Positions 37,182 through 47,965 of a DNA stretch of 55,590 nt are shown here, piece after piece (the first letter of the stretch is position 1; every line of letters begins with the position of its first letter). The DNA is from Mastigocoleus sp. MO_188.B34. Lineage in GTDB: Bacteria; Cyanobacteriota; Cyanobacteriia; Cyanobacteriales; Nostocaceae. The position numbers were made by a program, and so were the translations under genes. The notes below the pieces were generated by a model. That model was not told the origin of the DNA. It ran no database searches and saw only the letters and a list, made by a program, of their open reading frames with translations. The DNA is taken from NCBI RefSeq assembly GCF_030065675.1, contig NZ_JASJDK010000040.1, positions 1 through 55,590 on the forward strand. Reading direction: 5' to 3'.

Positions 37182-38351
37182 TTAGCGAATATACTCCTTG
37201 AGAACGCTATTACGATTTGGATGGCGTAATTTACGCAGTGCTTTTGCCTCAATTTGACGAATGCGTTCGCGGGTGACATTAAAAATTTGTCCAATTTCTT
37301 CGAGAGTCTTCATCCGACCGTCATCTAAGCCATAACGTAGTCTAAGAACATCTCGTTCGCGAGGACTGAGACTATCAAGTACCTTTTCTAAATCTTCTCT
37401 AAGAAGATTTTTTGACACCTGATCTTCTGGTGTTTCACCGTCAGACTCAATGAAGTCACCTAAGCGAGAATCTTCTTCTTTACCAATTGGTGTTTCTAGA
37501 GATATGGGTAACTGGGCTGACTTGGCAATAAAGCGCAACTTTTCAATGGTCATTTCCATTCTGGTTGCAATTTCTTCCTCGGTAGGTTTACGTCCCATTT
37601 CTTGAGAAAGAAGCTTAGTTGTCTTTTTAATTCTAGAAATAGTTTCGTAAAGGTGGACTGGAAGACGAATTGTACGCGATTGATCCGCGATCGCTCTTGT
37701 TATCGCCTGACGAATCCACCATGTTGCGTAGGTAGAAAATTTATAACCCTTTTCATGATCAAATTTCTCAGCAGCACGAATTAAACCAAGACTACCTTCC
37801 TGAATTAAATCCTGGAAAGATAAGCCACGGTTCATATATTTCTTGGCAATTGAAACTACAAGGCGTAAGTTGGATTGCACCATCTTATCTTTTGCCCTGC
37901 GACCAATATGAAGGCGATAACGAAATTGTGGTAAAGGTATCTGCACAGCTTGTGCCCACTCGCTATCTTGAGGTTCGCGGTCTAACTGTTGTGAAAGTTT
38001 TTCGCGAACTCTTTCCATTTCCAGCAAATCAGCAATTTTTCTTGCTAATTCGATCTCTTCATCCGCTCGTAATAAGCGAATGCGACCTATCTCTTGTAAG
38101 TAAAGACGAATCGAATCCTCGGTATAATGCTTTTTCTTTGTTTGCGAACGGCGACGCGATTTTGCGGCTTTTCCAGACTTAGCGTCCTCTTCAGACTGAG
38201 GGCCTAAAAATTCTTCCTCGTCGCCTTCCTCGCCGATCAGCAAATCATCCTCTTCAGCGACTAAAAGTTCATCCAATCCAATTTCCGCTCGTTCGATCAT
38301 TTCCAGATCAGGCTGATAAATGTTTTCGAGTACGTTGTTAGCCTGGTTCAT
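37182..38351 (-). CDS. sigA: Principal RNA polymerase sigma factor SigA (group 1)
   Basis: The 389-residue protein is the housekeeping sigma-70 of cyanobacteria. An acidic N-terminal region ([20 protein letters not shown]) precedes region 1.2 ([16 protein letters not shown]). Region 2 reads [20 protein letters not shown], then [18 protein letters not shown], then [17 protein letters not shown]. Region 3 includes [10 protein letters not shown], and region 4 has [20 protein letters not shown] and the C-terminal [14 protein letters not shown]. The length and acidic N-terminus favour SigA over the group 2 SigB-E proteins. The upstream non-coding gap of 2.1 kb could contain a long leader or several promoters. 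Confidence 0.96.
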   Translation of the reverse strand: MNQANNVLENIYQPDLEMIERAEIGLDELLVAEEDDLLIGEEGDEEEFLGPQSEEDAKSGKAAKSRRRSQTKKKHYTEDSIRLYLQEIGRIRLLRADEEIELARKIADLLEMERVREKLSQQLDREPQDSEWAQAVQIPLPQFRYRLHIGRRAKDKMVQSNLRLVVSIAKKYMNRGLSFQDLIQEGSLGLIRAAEKFDHEKGYKFSTYATWWIRQAITRAIADQSRTIRLPVHLYETISRIKKTTKLLSQEMGRKPTEEEIATRMEMTIEKLRFIAKSAQLPISLETPIGKEEDSRLGDFIESDGETPEDQVSKNLLREDLEKVLDSLSPRERDVLRLRYGLDDGRMKTLEEIGQIFNVTRERIRQIEAKALRKLRHPNRNSVLKEYIR

Positions 38352-40464
38352 GCCGCGTTCCTCATGCTCCTTGCAGAATCAATTACTCAATTTGTGTTTA
38401 CTGCTCTTATTAACTGAGCTATTTGCCTTCTTAATTTCGAAGGCTATCTTAACGATTAACCTAAATTAATTCTTAGGATTTATGGCTCCAGAGATTGCGC
38501 AAAAAAATAATTGTGTGGCGCAATCAATTTTGAAAAGAAGCTTTATCCCAGTATTAAGGTAGATACGATTTATGCTGTTTGACAACACCTGTTTTTAACT
38601 AAGTTGGTCAAAAAAAAGACTCATCTTGATTAAAAATTTACTGTTTCATACAAACCAATATGGTTTTTGGCAGTTTTTCTGTAAAGACTGTTCCGATTGT
38701 AGCTTGTTTCACTGAAATTGCACTTTCTTTTTGTATGATATCCGTAAAGTAATTAAGTAAGGTAAAGTAACTGTAGTAAAAAGATAAAGATATGAGCATT
38801 GGATATAGCCACGAGCTTTAATCTTTTTTACTTGTTTGTTTCCTAAAGTGCAGTAAAAACTTCTTTATTTTCAAGCAATTTTTCGTCTCAGTCATTACAG
38901 TCTTCTAAATAAAGAAGAAAAATGGGAACTACCTAGATATAAAGCATTTTATATCAGGTTTATAAAATAAATTTTAACTATTCCATATTCGTACATACTT
39001 TATAAATTCCCCATCTTTTGTAGTTAGGTTTACCATATAACGAGAGTTTTTTTTGAGCAGATACATACTACAGACAAGTAGATTATGGTAAATTTATTTA
39101 CCAGTTTTTGCTCTAACTTATCCATATATTTCTGAGCTTTAAACAGCAACAGTATCTTGCTTTGAATCGCATTATTGTAATAAAGGCAAACTTCCTCACG
39201 GTAAAATAACGATTTGGTGTTGTCATAACTGAACTACTGTATAAAGACCTATTTAGGTTTTATCAATTCAGTCATATTCACACGTTAGCGCATTCTTGAA
39301 AATTCAACCTTATGAAACTTGACAAAGTTTTATCACTGTATACACAGATATTTTAATCAATCCGAATTAATTTGGCACTTAAGATTCCCGATATTAACCT
39401 AATTTTGGTAAAACTGCATAGCAAATTAATACCTGCATCATAATATTTTTGTGTTTGTGATTACCTGTTTATCTAATTCTAAAGTAAACTACTCTCATAA
39501 TGTTAATCCAATATACTTACGTATATAACTACGTACATGGGTCATTCTGAATGACTCTAGAATATTTGCAATGAACTATGAGCGTATTTGATTTTAAATG
39601 AAAAGTTACGAAACAGACAATTAGACAGCACAAACATTTCCCACAACATCTTTGTTTTGCAAAGTTATACTAGGAATACTATTAATCCAGTTTTGTTAGG
39701 ATCGAATTTATATTTTGCACGCACAGTATGTATTATCTAATACATTGCCTGGGTGAGCATGTATTTACTGGGGAGTGCACTCGCGACTCAATGGCAAATT
39801 TCCACTAAACTTGGCTTAAAAATCTCACTCAGGAAATTTTTCAGTTTCATCGAGAATGCTAATTGTAGGTCAAAACAAAATATCTAACCTCAATTACTAT
39901 TTGAATCTATTGTGATCTATCTTAGGGATACTAAGAGGACAGGAAGCTTGATTTACTACAATTTCGGAATAAGTATTTGATTTTCTGATTTAATTGTCAT
40001 GAATTTACAGGTTTAGAGCAGGATTAGCTTTCAAATAATCAATATCTTATTTCATATAAACCGAATAACCGATTATTGTTGATATTTGTTATTTTTTAGG
40101 ACAGTTACCTATTTATTGTACCGAAGCTACAGCACTACCTATATAGGTTAGGACATTGTTGAAAGCTGAAATCTGTGAGCAGTAAACTTTTTGGTCACCT
40201 TATTAAGTATCTATTTTAATTTATAAAATATACTTAACCCTAAAAAGCTTAAAAACCAAGTAGGTAAAATTTTTAATGAAAATATAGCGGTTTTCATTTG
40301 AATCAAATACATTTTCTAATTCCCAAATGTAGAGACGTAAAATTTTACGTCTCTACGAGGTGTACTACACTCAACCGAAAACCGCTATAATAAGCAAAAC
40401 CTACCCACATTAACAATCTTTGGATAGGTTTAAATAAAAATACAACTATTTAATTTTTTCCGAA
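38352..40464. other. 2.1-kb non-coding gap between sigA and gyrB
   Basis: No protein gene was found. The gap should carry the sigA promoters. Two items stand out: a locally GC-richer, self-complementary island at about 39716-39800 (including atgtatta-tc-taatacat at 39728-39745) and the nested inverted repeat at 40283-40389. Everything else is AT-rich and featureless to my reading. Confidence 0.45.
40283..40389. repeat. 107-bp nested inverted repeat (outer 13-bp ends, inner 28-bp palindrome)
   Basis: The ends tatagcggttttc (40283-40295) and gaaaaccgctata (40377-40389) are perfect inverted repeats. Inside, 40329-40356 is a perfect 28-base palindrome beginning gtagagacgtaaaa. The element lies 75 bases beyond the gyrB stop codon and could double as its terminator. 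The architecture suggests a MITE-like element, or one palindrome inserted into another. Confidence 0.85.
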
Positions 40465-42402
40465 CTAAATATCTAGTTCAACAAGGTTGAGTTGACAGCC
40501 GTATGTTTCAATAAATTCCCGTCGAGGCGCGACGCGATCGCCCATCAAAATAGTAAAAATACGATCTGCTTCAGCTGCATCTTCAATTTCAACTTGTTTC
40601 AAAGTTCTACTTTCAGGATTCATGGTTGTATCCCAAAGCTGGGCGGGCATCATTTCACCCAAGCCTTTGAAGCGTTGAATATTGTAATTAGCGTTAGCTG
40701 GAAACTGACTAATAATTCTTTCTTTTTCACGTTCATCATAGCAATAGTAATGATTGCGTCCTCGTTCTAACTTATATAGAGGGGGACAAGCAATGTAAAT
40801 ATAACCTTGCTCGATCAGGGCTTTTTGATAGCGATAGAAGAAAGTTAATAACAAAGTACGGATATGTGCGCCATCCACGTCAGCATCAGTCATGATAACT
40901 ATTCGATGATAACGGAGCTGGGAAACATCAAATTCTTCTCCCTTAACACCCAAGCCTAAAGCAGCAATTAACGATTGAATTTCGTTATTTTTATAAATTT
41001 TGGAGTCATCTGTTTTCTCGATATTGAGAATTTTACCTCGAAGTGGCAAAATTGCTTGAAAACGTCTGTCTCTACCTTGTTTTGCACTTCCACCCGCAGA
41101 ATCACCCTCTACTAAAAAGATTTCTGATTCCTTGGGGTCACGAGAAGAACAATCTGCAAGCTTACCGGGTAAAGGTGAAGACTCCAATACAGATTTGCGT
41201 CGTACTAATTCCCGTGCATGACGGGCGGCTTCTGCAGCTTTGAACGCCTGAATAGCTTTATCTAGAATTAAATCAACAACACTGGGGTGAAATTCTAAAT
41301 ATTCAGTGAGAACTTCTCCCACCAAAGAATCAACAATTCCCCTAACTTCAGTATTACCAAGTTTAGTTTTGGTTTGTCCTTCAAATTCCGGCTCGGGCAC
41401 TTTGACAGAAATCACACCGGTTAACCCTTCACGGACATGTTCGCCACTTAGATTAGAGTCACCATCTTTAAGTTTGTTTTTCTTGCGGGCAATTGTATTT
41501 AAAGTTCGGGTAAGAACAGCCTTTAAACCTTCAAGGTGAGTACCGCCGTCCACAGTACGAATATTATTCGCAAAGCCCAAAATATTATCACTGTAGGCAT
41601 CAGTACACCATTGCAATGCAACCTCTACCTGGACATTATTACGTTCTCCCTGAACAAAAATAATCTCCTCATGCAGTGGCTGTTTATCGCGGTTGATGTA
41701 GGCGATATATTCGCGAATACCGCCTTTGTATTCGTAGCTTTCAACCTTTGGTGCGTCGGTTTTTAGTAATTCTAAACGATTATCAGTAAAAGTTATTTTG
41801 ACGCCTGCATTCAGATATGCTAATTCCCTCAGGCGACTGGCTAAAGTAATGTAATCAAATTCTGTGGTATGAGTAAATATCTGTTCGTCAGGCTTAAAAT
41901 TGACTCTTGTACCATGACGTGATTGTTTGTCCGGTTGAACTTGTAATTCATTTGTTGGTACACCACGTTCATAAAGTTGAGTATGAACTTTTTTGTCCCG
42001 CCAAACCGTAACTTTTACCCATTCCGAGAGGGCATTGACCACAGATACGCCAACCCCATGTAATCCTCCCGAAACCTTATATCCACCACCGCCAAACTTA
42101 CCTCCGGCGTGCAGAACAGTTAATACAGTCTCCAAAGCTGACTTTCCTGTTTGCGGGTGGACATCTGTAGGAATACCTCTACCGTCATCTGTCACAGTAA
42201 CAGAACCATCGACGTTCAGATCCACCTCCACGTGGGTACAGTAACCTGCCAAAGCCTCATCGATTGAGTTATCGACCACTTCATAAACTAAGTGATGGAG
42301 TCCCTTTGGTCCTGTGCTACCGATATACATCCCCGGTCGTTTGCGGACGGGTTCCAGACCTTCCAGAACTTGAATCTGATCGGCACTGTAACTGCTCGTC
42401 AT
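40465..42402 (-). CDS. gyrB: DNA gyrase subunit B
   Basis: The 645-residue ATPase subunit has the GHKL ATPase motifs ([35 protein letters not shown]), a transducer domain, and a TOPRIM domain with [20 protein letters not shown] and [18 protein letters not shown]. The C-terminal tail contains [22 protein letters not shown] 42402 is chosen because CAGGAG lies close upstream and the N-terminus [20 protein letters not shown] fits the family; an in-frame extension of 25 codons exists. The gene is divergent from miaA. In cyanobacteria one GyrB commonly serves both A-type subunits. Confidence 0.96.
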   Translation of the reverse strand: MTSSYSADQIQVLEGLEPVRKRPGMYIGSTGPKGLHHLVYEVVDNSIDEALAGYCTHVEVDLNVDGSVTVTDDGRGIPTDVHPQTGKSALETVLTVLHAGGKFGGGGYKVSGGLHGVGVSVVNALSEWVKVTVWRDKKVHTQLYERGVPTNELQVQPDKQSRHGTRVNFKPDEQIFTHTTEFDYITLASRLRELAYLNAGVKITFTDNRLELLKTDAPKVESYEYKGGIREYIAYINRDKQPLHEEIIFVQGERNNVQVEVALQWCTDAYSDNILGFANNIRTVDGGTHLEGLKAVLTRTLNTIARKKNKLKDGDSNLSGEHVREGLTGVISVKVPEPEFEGQTKTKLGNTEVRGIVDSLVGEVLTEYLEFHPSVVDLILDKAIQAFKAAEAARHARELVRRKSVLESSPLPGKLADCSSRDPKESEIFLVEGDSAGGSAKQGRDRRFQAILPLRGKILNIEKTDDSKIYKNNEIQSLIAALGLGVKGEEFDVSQLRYHRIVIMTDADVDGAHIRTLLLTFFYRYQKALIEQGYIYIACPPLYKLERGRNHYYCYDEREKERIISQFPANANYNIQRFKGLGEMMPAQLWDTTMNPESRTLKQVEIEDAAEADRIFTILMGDRVAPRREFIETYGCQLNLVELDI

Positions 42403-42744
42403 GAAAATTCTCCTGATTTGTGGGGTTGAAGTCGCCGCTGGGGCAAACAAGTTAAAAATACTCCCGAATTCTAGCACAAAAGCCTTGATGGCGAATTTAG
42501 ACCTTTTTGGGAAGAATTTTTTTTAGGGGATGTACCCACCTTAAAAGACCTTATATCAACAGTCATATCTAAAAAATAATAAAAATAATCAACATTTTTT
42601 TGATGTGACTGCTGAGTGTTACTAGAATATGTTGAATTGTGAGAATATCAATAACCATATTTGAATTGGAAATAATTCATAATTCTTAACTAATTTTTCA
42701 TACTTACGTAATTGTTTACTACTTGATTCTTTAACAGATTGCTA
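42403..42744. other. gyrB-miaA divergent intergenic region
   Basis: AT-rich region with presumed divergent promoters. No repeat or RNA was recognised. Confidence 0.4.
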
Positions 42745-43692
42745 ATGACTAAATTGATTGTGATTTGTGGTGCAACTGCAACTGGAAAATCTGGGTTAGC
42801 ATTGGCTTTAGCAATGAGGCTGGGTACGGTCATTTTGAGTGCTGATTCGCGTCAGGTTTATCGAGAATTTGATATTGGGACAGCAAAGCCAACACCTCTA
42901 CAACAAAAATTAGTGCCCCATTATCTGGTGAATATTTGTGACCCAATAGAAACTATGACGGTTGCAGATTTTCAGTTGTCAGCACAATCTTTAATATTAG
43001 GGCAAGAGAATCAACCTACAGTAAAAGAAACAAAAAAATATGCTAGTTCTTCACCATTATTTTTGGTTGGTGGTACTGGATTGTACATCAAATCAATCGT
43101 TCGTGGAATGAAGATTCCTAGAGTTGCACCTCATCCGGAATTGCGATCGCAGTTGTACGATATTCCTCAATATCAACTTTATGGAATTTTAGAACAAGTT
43201 GACGACTCAGCTGCCAAAAAAATCCACCCAAATGATTCAGTACGTACAATCAGAGCTTTAGAAGTATTTTATGTAACAGGTAAGCCAATATCACAACAGC
43301 AGGGAGAAAATCCACCAAGTTACCCGATTTTACAAATTGGTCTGGATTGTGATTTAGATTATCTTACCAGTCGCATTGCTCAGCGTACCGAAAAAATGAT
43401 TGCAGACGGGTTGGTTCGAGAGGTAGAAAATCTTTGCTACAAATACGGCACCGATTTACCTTTGTTGAACACCTTAGGATACCAGGAAATCAAACAATAT
43501 TTAGCTGGAGATATCTCTCTCGACTCAGCCCAAGAATTAACTGTTTTGCATACTAGACAATTTGCGAAGCGACAACGGACTTGGTTTCGTAAAGTACCTG
43601 ACATTAAATGGTTTGACGTTCAAAGTTCAGATTTACAAGAACAAGTTTGGCTCACTGTCCAGGAATTTTTGGAAAATTCAGTTCGAGAATGA
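42745..43692 (+). CDS. miaA: tRNA dimethylallyltransferase
   Basis: MiaA adds a dimethylallyl group to A37 of tRNAs that read UNN codons. The 315-residue protein starts with the P-loop GATATGKSGLAL. It continues with the family motifs SADSRQVYREFDIGTAKPT, HYLVNICDP, VGGTGLYIKSIVRG, then VRTIRALEVFYVTGKPIS, TLGYQEIKQYLAGD and FAKRQRTWFRK. ATG 42745 is preferred over a TTG two codons upstream. The SGNH hydrolase gene begins 16 bases after its stop if the longer start is used, so co-transcription is possible. Confidence 0.96.
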   Translation: MTKLIVICGATATGKSGLALALAMRLGTVILSADSRQVYREFDIGTAKPTPLQQKLVPHYLVNICDPIETMTVADFQLSAQSLILGQENQPTVKETKKYASSSPLFLVGGTGLYIKSIVRGMKIPRVAPHPELRSQLYDIPQYQLYGILEQVDDSAAKKIHPNDSVRTIRALEVFYVTGKPISQQQGENPPSYPILQIGLDCDLDYLTSRIAQRTEKMIADGLVREVENLCYKYGTDLPLLNTLGYQEIKQYLAGDISLDSAQELTVLHTRQFAKRQRTWFRKVPDIKWFDVQSSDLQEQVWLTVQEFLENSVRE

Positions 43693-43801
43693 GTAAAGTT
43701 GCGGGAATATGCAAAATCTTATATTGTTTTTATACAAAATTATTTTTTCAATTAGTAATTATAAACTACCCATTACGAATAGTCATGAAACAAGTAAAAT
43801 A

Positions 43802-44536
43802 ATGAAAATTATATTATTTATATCTGTAAGTATAAATTTTTTATTTATCTTGATAATCAGTTTGATAATAATTAGAAAAGGTGGAATTGAATTTATTAAT
43901 TCTCAGTTCCAAAAATATCAAAAAAATCATAATGAAATTGTGTATACACCTTACTATACTCACAAAAAAAGCCAATATGAAAAGTTACCTAAATCTGAAT
44001 TGGATATTATTTTTCTGGGAGATAGTTTAACCGATGAAGGTGAATGGATAGAATTACTAGATAACGTTAATATTAGAAATCGTGGTATATCGGGAGATAC
44101 AACTAATAGAATTTTAGACCGTCTCGATACTATTGTTATGGGCAAACCAAATCAGATATTTTTGACCATCGGGATTAATGATTTTATTAATGAGAGTCGT
44201 TCTTCAGATTATATATTAGAAAAATATAAGGAAATTTTATCTCACATTCGTACACAAACTCCTAAAACAAAAGTAATCGTTCAAAGTGTTTTGCCTGTAA
44301 ACAACCAAATATTAGGTTATTGGTACAGTAATCAAAATATAATCGGATTTAATTCTAAATTAGAAAAACTAGCTCAAGAATTCAACTATCAATATATAAA
44401 TGTTTTTCCTAAATTATCTGACTCGCAAAATCAGTTATATGCAAAATATACTAATGATGGATTGCATTTAAATGGCGATGCTTATTTGGTTTGGAGAGAT
44501 GCAGTTAAAGAATATTTATCTACAGATCCAAGATAA
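43802..44536 (+). CDS. SGNH/GDSL-family hydrolase, membrane-anchored
   Basis: This 244-residue protein has an N-terminal membrane anchor (MKIILFISVSINFLFILIIS) and an SGNH hydrolase domain. Block I is FLGDSLTDEGEW (nucleophile Ser), block II is RNRGISGDTTNRIL (Gly), block III is TIGINDFI (Asn), and block V is DGLHLNGDAY (Asp and His). The layout resembles platelet-activating-factor acetylhydrolase-like or arylesterase/TesA-type esterases acting outside the membrane. An in-frame ATG at 43709 would add a 31-residue extension and start 16 bases after miaA; I prefer 43802 because it begins directly with the anchor. The substrate is unknown. Base composition is more AT-rich than in miaA. Confidence 0.82.
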   Translation: MKIILFISVSINFLFILIISLIIIRKGGIEFINSQFQKYQKNHNEIVYTPYYTHKKSQYEKLPKSELDIIFLGDSLTDEGEWIELLDNVNIRNRGISGDTTNRILDRLDTIVMGKPNQIFLTIGINDFINESRSSDYILEKYKEILSHIRTQTPKTKVIVQSVLPVNNQILGYWYSNQNIIGFNSKLEKLAQEFNYQYINVFPKLSDSQNQLYAKYTNDGLHLNGDAYLVWRDAVKEYLSTDPR

Positions 44537-44777
44537 AGATTTGGAAGGTGAATTATTCAATGAAAATTTATTTTTGACAAAATTGCAACTTGGGACTACA
44601 AAGCCAATAATTTAATTTATGAATTAGATTACAAACCATATGGTGGGGATAGGAAAAATAATTGTTTTTTGCCTAAAACACAGAACACACTAGATAAGGG
44701 ATCAATCCCTCACTACAAACTGCCAGTAATGTCACAATTATAATATCTGTGCTAATCCTTACTCCTCACCGGAAATC

Positions 44778-46256
44778 ATGCTGACCCAGGACAAAAAACA
44801 ACGTAATTGGAAACCTATTATTAAAGAATTTGAAGCTGTTCTTGGTAAAAAAGGTGTAATCAAACGCCGCGAAGAATTAATTACCTATGAATGTGATGGT
44901 TTAAGCAGCTATCGTCAACGTCCAGATGTAGCAGTGTTACCCAGAACTACAGAAGAAGTTGCAGCTGTAGTAAAAATATGTAACAAGTACTCTGTTCCTT
45001 TCATTGCTCGGGGTTCCGGTACTGGTTTATCTGGTGGTGCTTTACCCATTGAAAATTGCGTGTTGATTGTGACTTCTTTGATGCGACAAATCTTGAATAT
45101 CGATTTAGATAATCAAAGGGTTGTGGTACAACCAGGAGTCATTAACAATTGGGTAACCCAAGCAGTAAGTGGTGCTGGTTTTTATTATGCTCCCGATCCT
45201 TCCAGTCAAATTATTTGCTCTATTGGGGGTAACGTTGCAGAAAACTCCGGTGGAGTGCATTGTCTGAAATATGGTGTGACTACCAATCACGTTTTGGAAT
45301 TAAAAGTTGTTACTCCCACAGGAGAAATTGTGAATTTGGGGGGACAAGTCCCTGAAACCCCAGGATATGACCTCACAGGTGTATTTGTCGGTTCGGAAGG
45401 TACATTGGGTATTGCGACGGAAATTACATTACGAATTCTCAAAACCCCCGAGTCGATTTGCGTATTGCTAGCTGATTTTACCAGTGTAGAAGCTGCTGGT
45501 GCTGCTGTTTCTGATATTATCAGTGCTGGGATTATTCCTGGGGGTATGGAAATGATGGATAACATGAGCATCAATGCAGTAGAAGATGTTACTGCATTAA
45601 ATGTATATCCCCGGGATGCTGTAGCAATTTTGTTAGTAGAAATTGACGGTTTAGAAGTCGAAGTGAAAGTCAATAAACAGCGTGTTATTGATATTTGTAA
45701 GCAGAATGGAGCACGAAATGTCACCAGTGCTAGCGACCCAGAACAACGCCTCAAATTATGGAAGGGGCGCAAAGCTGCTTTTGCTGCTGCAGGTCATTTA
45801 AGTCCAGATTATTACGTACAAGATGGTGTAATTCCCCGAACTCAATTACCGTACGTATTAAAAGAAATTGAGTCGCTAAGTGAAAAATCTGGTTACAAAA
45901 TTGCTAATGTTTTTCATGCGGGAGATGGTAATTTACACCCATTAATTCTTTACGATAATTCCGTGGAAGGTGCGTTGGAAAAAGTTGAAGAAGTAGGGGG
46001 AGAAATCCTCAAACTTTGTGTAAAAGTAGGTGGTAGTATTTCTGGTGAACATGGAATTGGGGCTGACAAGCGTTGTTATATGCCCAATATGTTTACTAAA
46101 GCCGACTTAGATACAATGCAATTTGTCAGGGAAGTATTTAACCCCAAAGGTTTAGCTAATCCTGAAAAAATATTTCCTACACCTCGTACTTGTGGCGAAG
46201 CTGCAAGAACTGTTACCGAAAATAATCAAAAGTTTATCGGAGTAGACAGATATTAA
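44778..46256 (+). CDS. glcD: Glycolate dehydrogenase FAD subunit
   Basis: GlcD oxidises glycolate to glyoxylate in photorespiration. The 492-residue protein has a PCMH-type FAD-binding domain (about 45-225), with VPFIARGSGTGLSGGALP, GNVAENSGGVHCLKYG and VGSEGTLGIATEITL. The FAD-oxidase C-terminal domain follows, with NVFHAGDGNLHPLI and GSISGEHGIGADKR. These match bacterial GlcD and cyanobacterial glycolate dehydrogenase 1. glcE and glcF are not next to it, as is usual in cyanobacteria. A strong terminator follows at 46305. D-lactate dehydrogenase of the same family is the main alternative. Confidence 0.92.
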   Translation: MLTQDKKQRNWKPIIKEFEAVLGKKGVIKRREELITYECDGLSSYRQRPDVAVLPRTTEEVAAVVKICNKYSVPFIARGSGTGLSGGALPIENCVLIVTSLMRQILNIDLDNQRVVVQPGVINNWVTQAVSGAGFYYAPDPSSQIICSIGGNVAENSGGVHCLKYGVTTNHVLELKVVTPTGEIVNLGGQVPETPGYDLTGVFVGSEGTLGIATEITLRILKTPESICVLLADFTSVEAAGAAVSDIISAGIIPGGMEMMDNMSINAVEDVTALNVYPRDAVAILLVEIDGLEVEVKVNKQRVIDICKQNGARNVTSASDPEQRLKLWKGRKAAFAAAGHLSPDYYVQDGVIPRTQLPYVLKEIESLSEKSGYKIANVFHAGDGNLHPLILYDNSVEGALEKVEEVGGEILKLCVKVGGSISGEHGIGADKRCYMPNMFTKADLDTMQFVREVFNPKGLANPEKIFPTPRTCGEAARTVTENNQKFIGVDRY

Positions 46257-46630
46257 ATTAATCCGATCTAATCAAGTACAACTAACACAAAATTATGATA
46301 ATAAGTGGTAGTAAGATAATATCTTATTACCACATTATTTTTTATATATACAAGTACAAAATTCAAAACATAATTTATCTAGTATATATCAATAAGATCC
46401 CCAAACAAAGAGTTACGTCACTAATGAAAAATTTAGTTACAAAAATAGAATATTGCCTCCAACAAATAACTAAAATTTTAAATATTTACTTTGAATGTAG
46501 GTATATTCGGACATAAATTAATGTTCTGATACCAGCTAATATTTGTCTAAAACAATACCAATATTAATGTTTTATATTGAATTTATTGTTGTTCAAATTT
46601 CAATAATAAATTATAAAAAATAAATTAAAA
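46257..46630. other. Gap between glcD and the GHL10 gene
   Basis: It contains the glcD terminator. A 73-codon open frame here spans that hairpin and has an implausible composition, so it is not called. Confidence 0.45.
46305..46345 (+). terminator. Terminator after glcD
   Basis: A 14-bp near-perfect stem, gtggtagtaagata / tatcttattaccac (one G-U pair), is followed by attattttttat. It lies 48 bases after the glcD stop codon. Confidence 0.75.
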
Positions 46631-47875
46631 ATGAATTATTCTGTCCGTCGTTTGTTTAATTTTCTCATTTGTTTGGGATTAGTATTTAGTTTGATAATAT
46701 TTTCTTTATTATCTCTACCTTTAGCTTCTCAAGATGTTATCCCTCCGAAAAAAAATGAAATCAGGGGAGTATGGTTAACCAACGTTGCTAGTGGAGTTTT
46801 GTATGTTCCATGGGGTATAAATCGCGCATTAAACCAACTAGAAACAGTTAAATTTAATACTGTCTATCCTGTAGTTTGGAATCGTGGGTACACTTTTTAT
46901 AATAGTAAACTTGCCAAACAAGTAACGGGAAGAACGGCAGAACCTTTACTAAGGTTATTACATTTTGGTCAAGATGTTTTACAGCAAATAATTACATTAG
47001 GTAATCAAAAAAAATTACGCGTAATTCCATGGTTTGAATATGGTTTTATGACACCTTCCAATTCTTCCTTAGCTAGATTTTATCCCCACTGGCTAACCAT
47101 AGAAAATTCTGGTGAAAAAACAATACTTCACGGTCCACAAGAGCTTATTAAAATTTCATCTGGAGATTTTAGAATCAGGCAATTTGTACGTAGGTTTTTT
47201 CGTCAAGAAGCATGGTTAAATCCACTACATCCCGAGGTGCAATCCTTTATTAAAGGACTAATTTTGGAGGTTGTGCAAAACTATGACGTAGATGGCATTC
47301 AATTAGACGATCATTTTGGAATGCCTGTTACATTTGGTTATGATGAATTCACTATTAAACTGTATCAAAAAGAGCATCAAGGTAAAAGTCCTCCAAATAA
47401 TCCTTCAAATCCAGAATGGATGCGTTGGCGTGCGGATAAAATAACTGCTTTTATGGCAGAAATAGCTAAAGATGTTAGATCTATCAAACCGAATATAGTT
47501 ATTTCTTTATCTCCTAATTCAAAGTATTTTGCTTATAAAAACTATCTACAAGATTGGGAAACCTGGGTAAATAAAGGTTTAATAGACGAGTTAGTAATAC
47601 AGGTATATCGCCATAATAAAACGGATTTTATGACTGAACTTAAGCAACCAGCTTTAAAATCAGCAATTCAAAAAATTCCTGTTGGAGTGGGGATATTTAC
47701 CGGGAACCCTCAAACTCCTATTGAAATCAAACAAATTCGAGAGCAGGTAGAGATTGTTCGTCAAACTAAATTTAACGGAGTGTCATTTTTTTATTGGGAA
47801 ACTTTATGGGGTTATATGACACCTGAACCCCCTAAGCAGCGACGAAAGAATTTTTTGGAGCTTTTTTCTCAATAA
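46631..47875 (+). CDS. Family 10-like glycosylhydrolase (GHL10/DUF187), exported
   Basis: The 414-residue protein has a signal peptide or anchor (FLICLGLVFSLIIFSLLSLPLAS, about residues 11-33). A TIM-barrel follows that starts with EIRGVWLTNVASGVLY. Family features are FNTVYPVVWNRGYTFY, VIPWFEYGFM, the probable catalytic region DVDGIQLDDHFG, and a late VSFFYWETLWGY. GHL10 proteins are thought to cleave peptidoglycan-linked or other cell-surface glycans; this one probably acts in the periplasm or outside. It stands alone, with a membrane protein gene 90 bases downstream in the same direction. Exact substrate is unknown. Confidence 0.88.
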   Translation: MNYSVRRLFNFLICLGLVFSLIIFSLLSLPLASQDVIPPKKNEIRGVWLTNVASGVLYVPWGINRALNQLETVKFNTVYPVVWNRGYTFYNSKLAKQVTGRTAEPLLRLLHFGQDVLQQIITLGNQKKLRVIPWFEYGFMTPSNSSLARFYPHWLTIENSGEKTILHGPQELIKISSGDFRIRQFVRRFFRQEAWLNPLHPEVQSFIKGLILEVVQNYDVDGIQLDDHFGMPVTFGYDEFTIKLYQKEHQGKSPPNNPSNPEWMRWRADKITAFMAEIAKDVRSIKPNIVISLSPNSKYFAYKNYLQDWETWVNKGLIDELVIQVYRHNKTDFMTELKQPALKSAIQKIPVGVGIFTGNPQTPIEIKQIREQVEIVRQTKFNGVSFFYWETLWGYMTPEPPKQRRKNFLELFSQ

Positions 47876-47965
47876 AAGTGATTTGGGGATTGCTAATCTC
47901 GTAGTTTTTAGTTCGTAATTCGTAATTTTTAATTGATTAATGATAAATTACAAGAAAATAACAAA

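Noticed and set aside
44755-44777. Yfr1-like actcctcac motif before glcD
   Set aside because: It only partly matches the Yfr1 core and lacks the flanking stem-loops; it lies in the glcD leader.
46295-46516. 73-codon frame after glcD
   Set aside because: It runs through the glcD terminator hairpin, is dominated by Ile/Tyr/Lys from AT-rich DNA and lacks a ribosome site.
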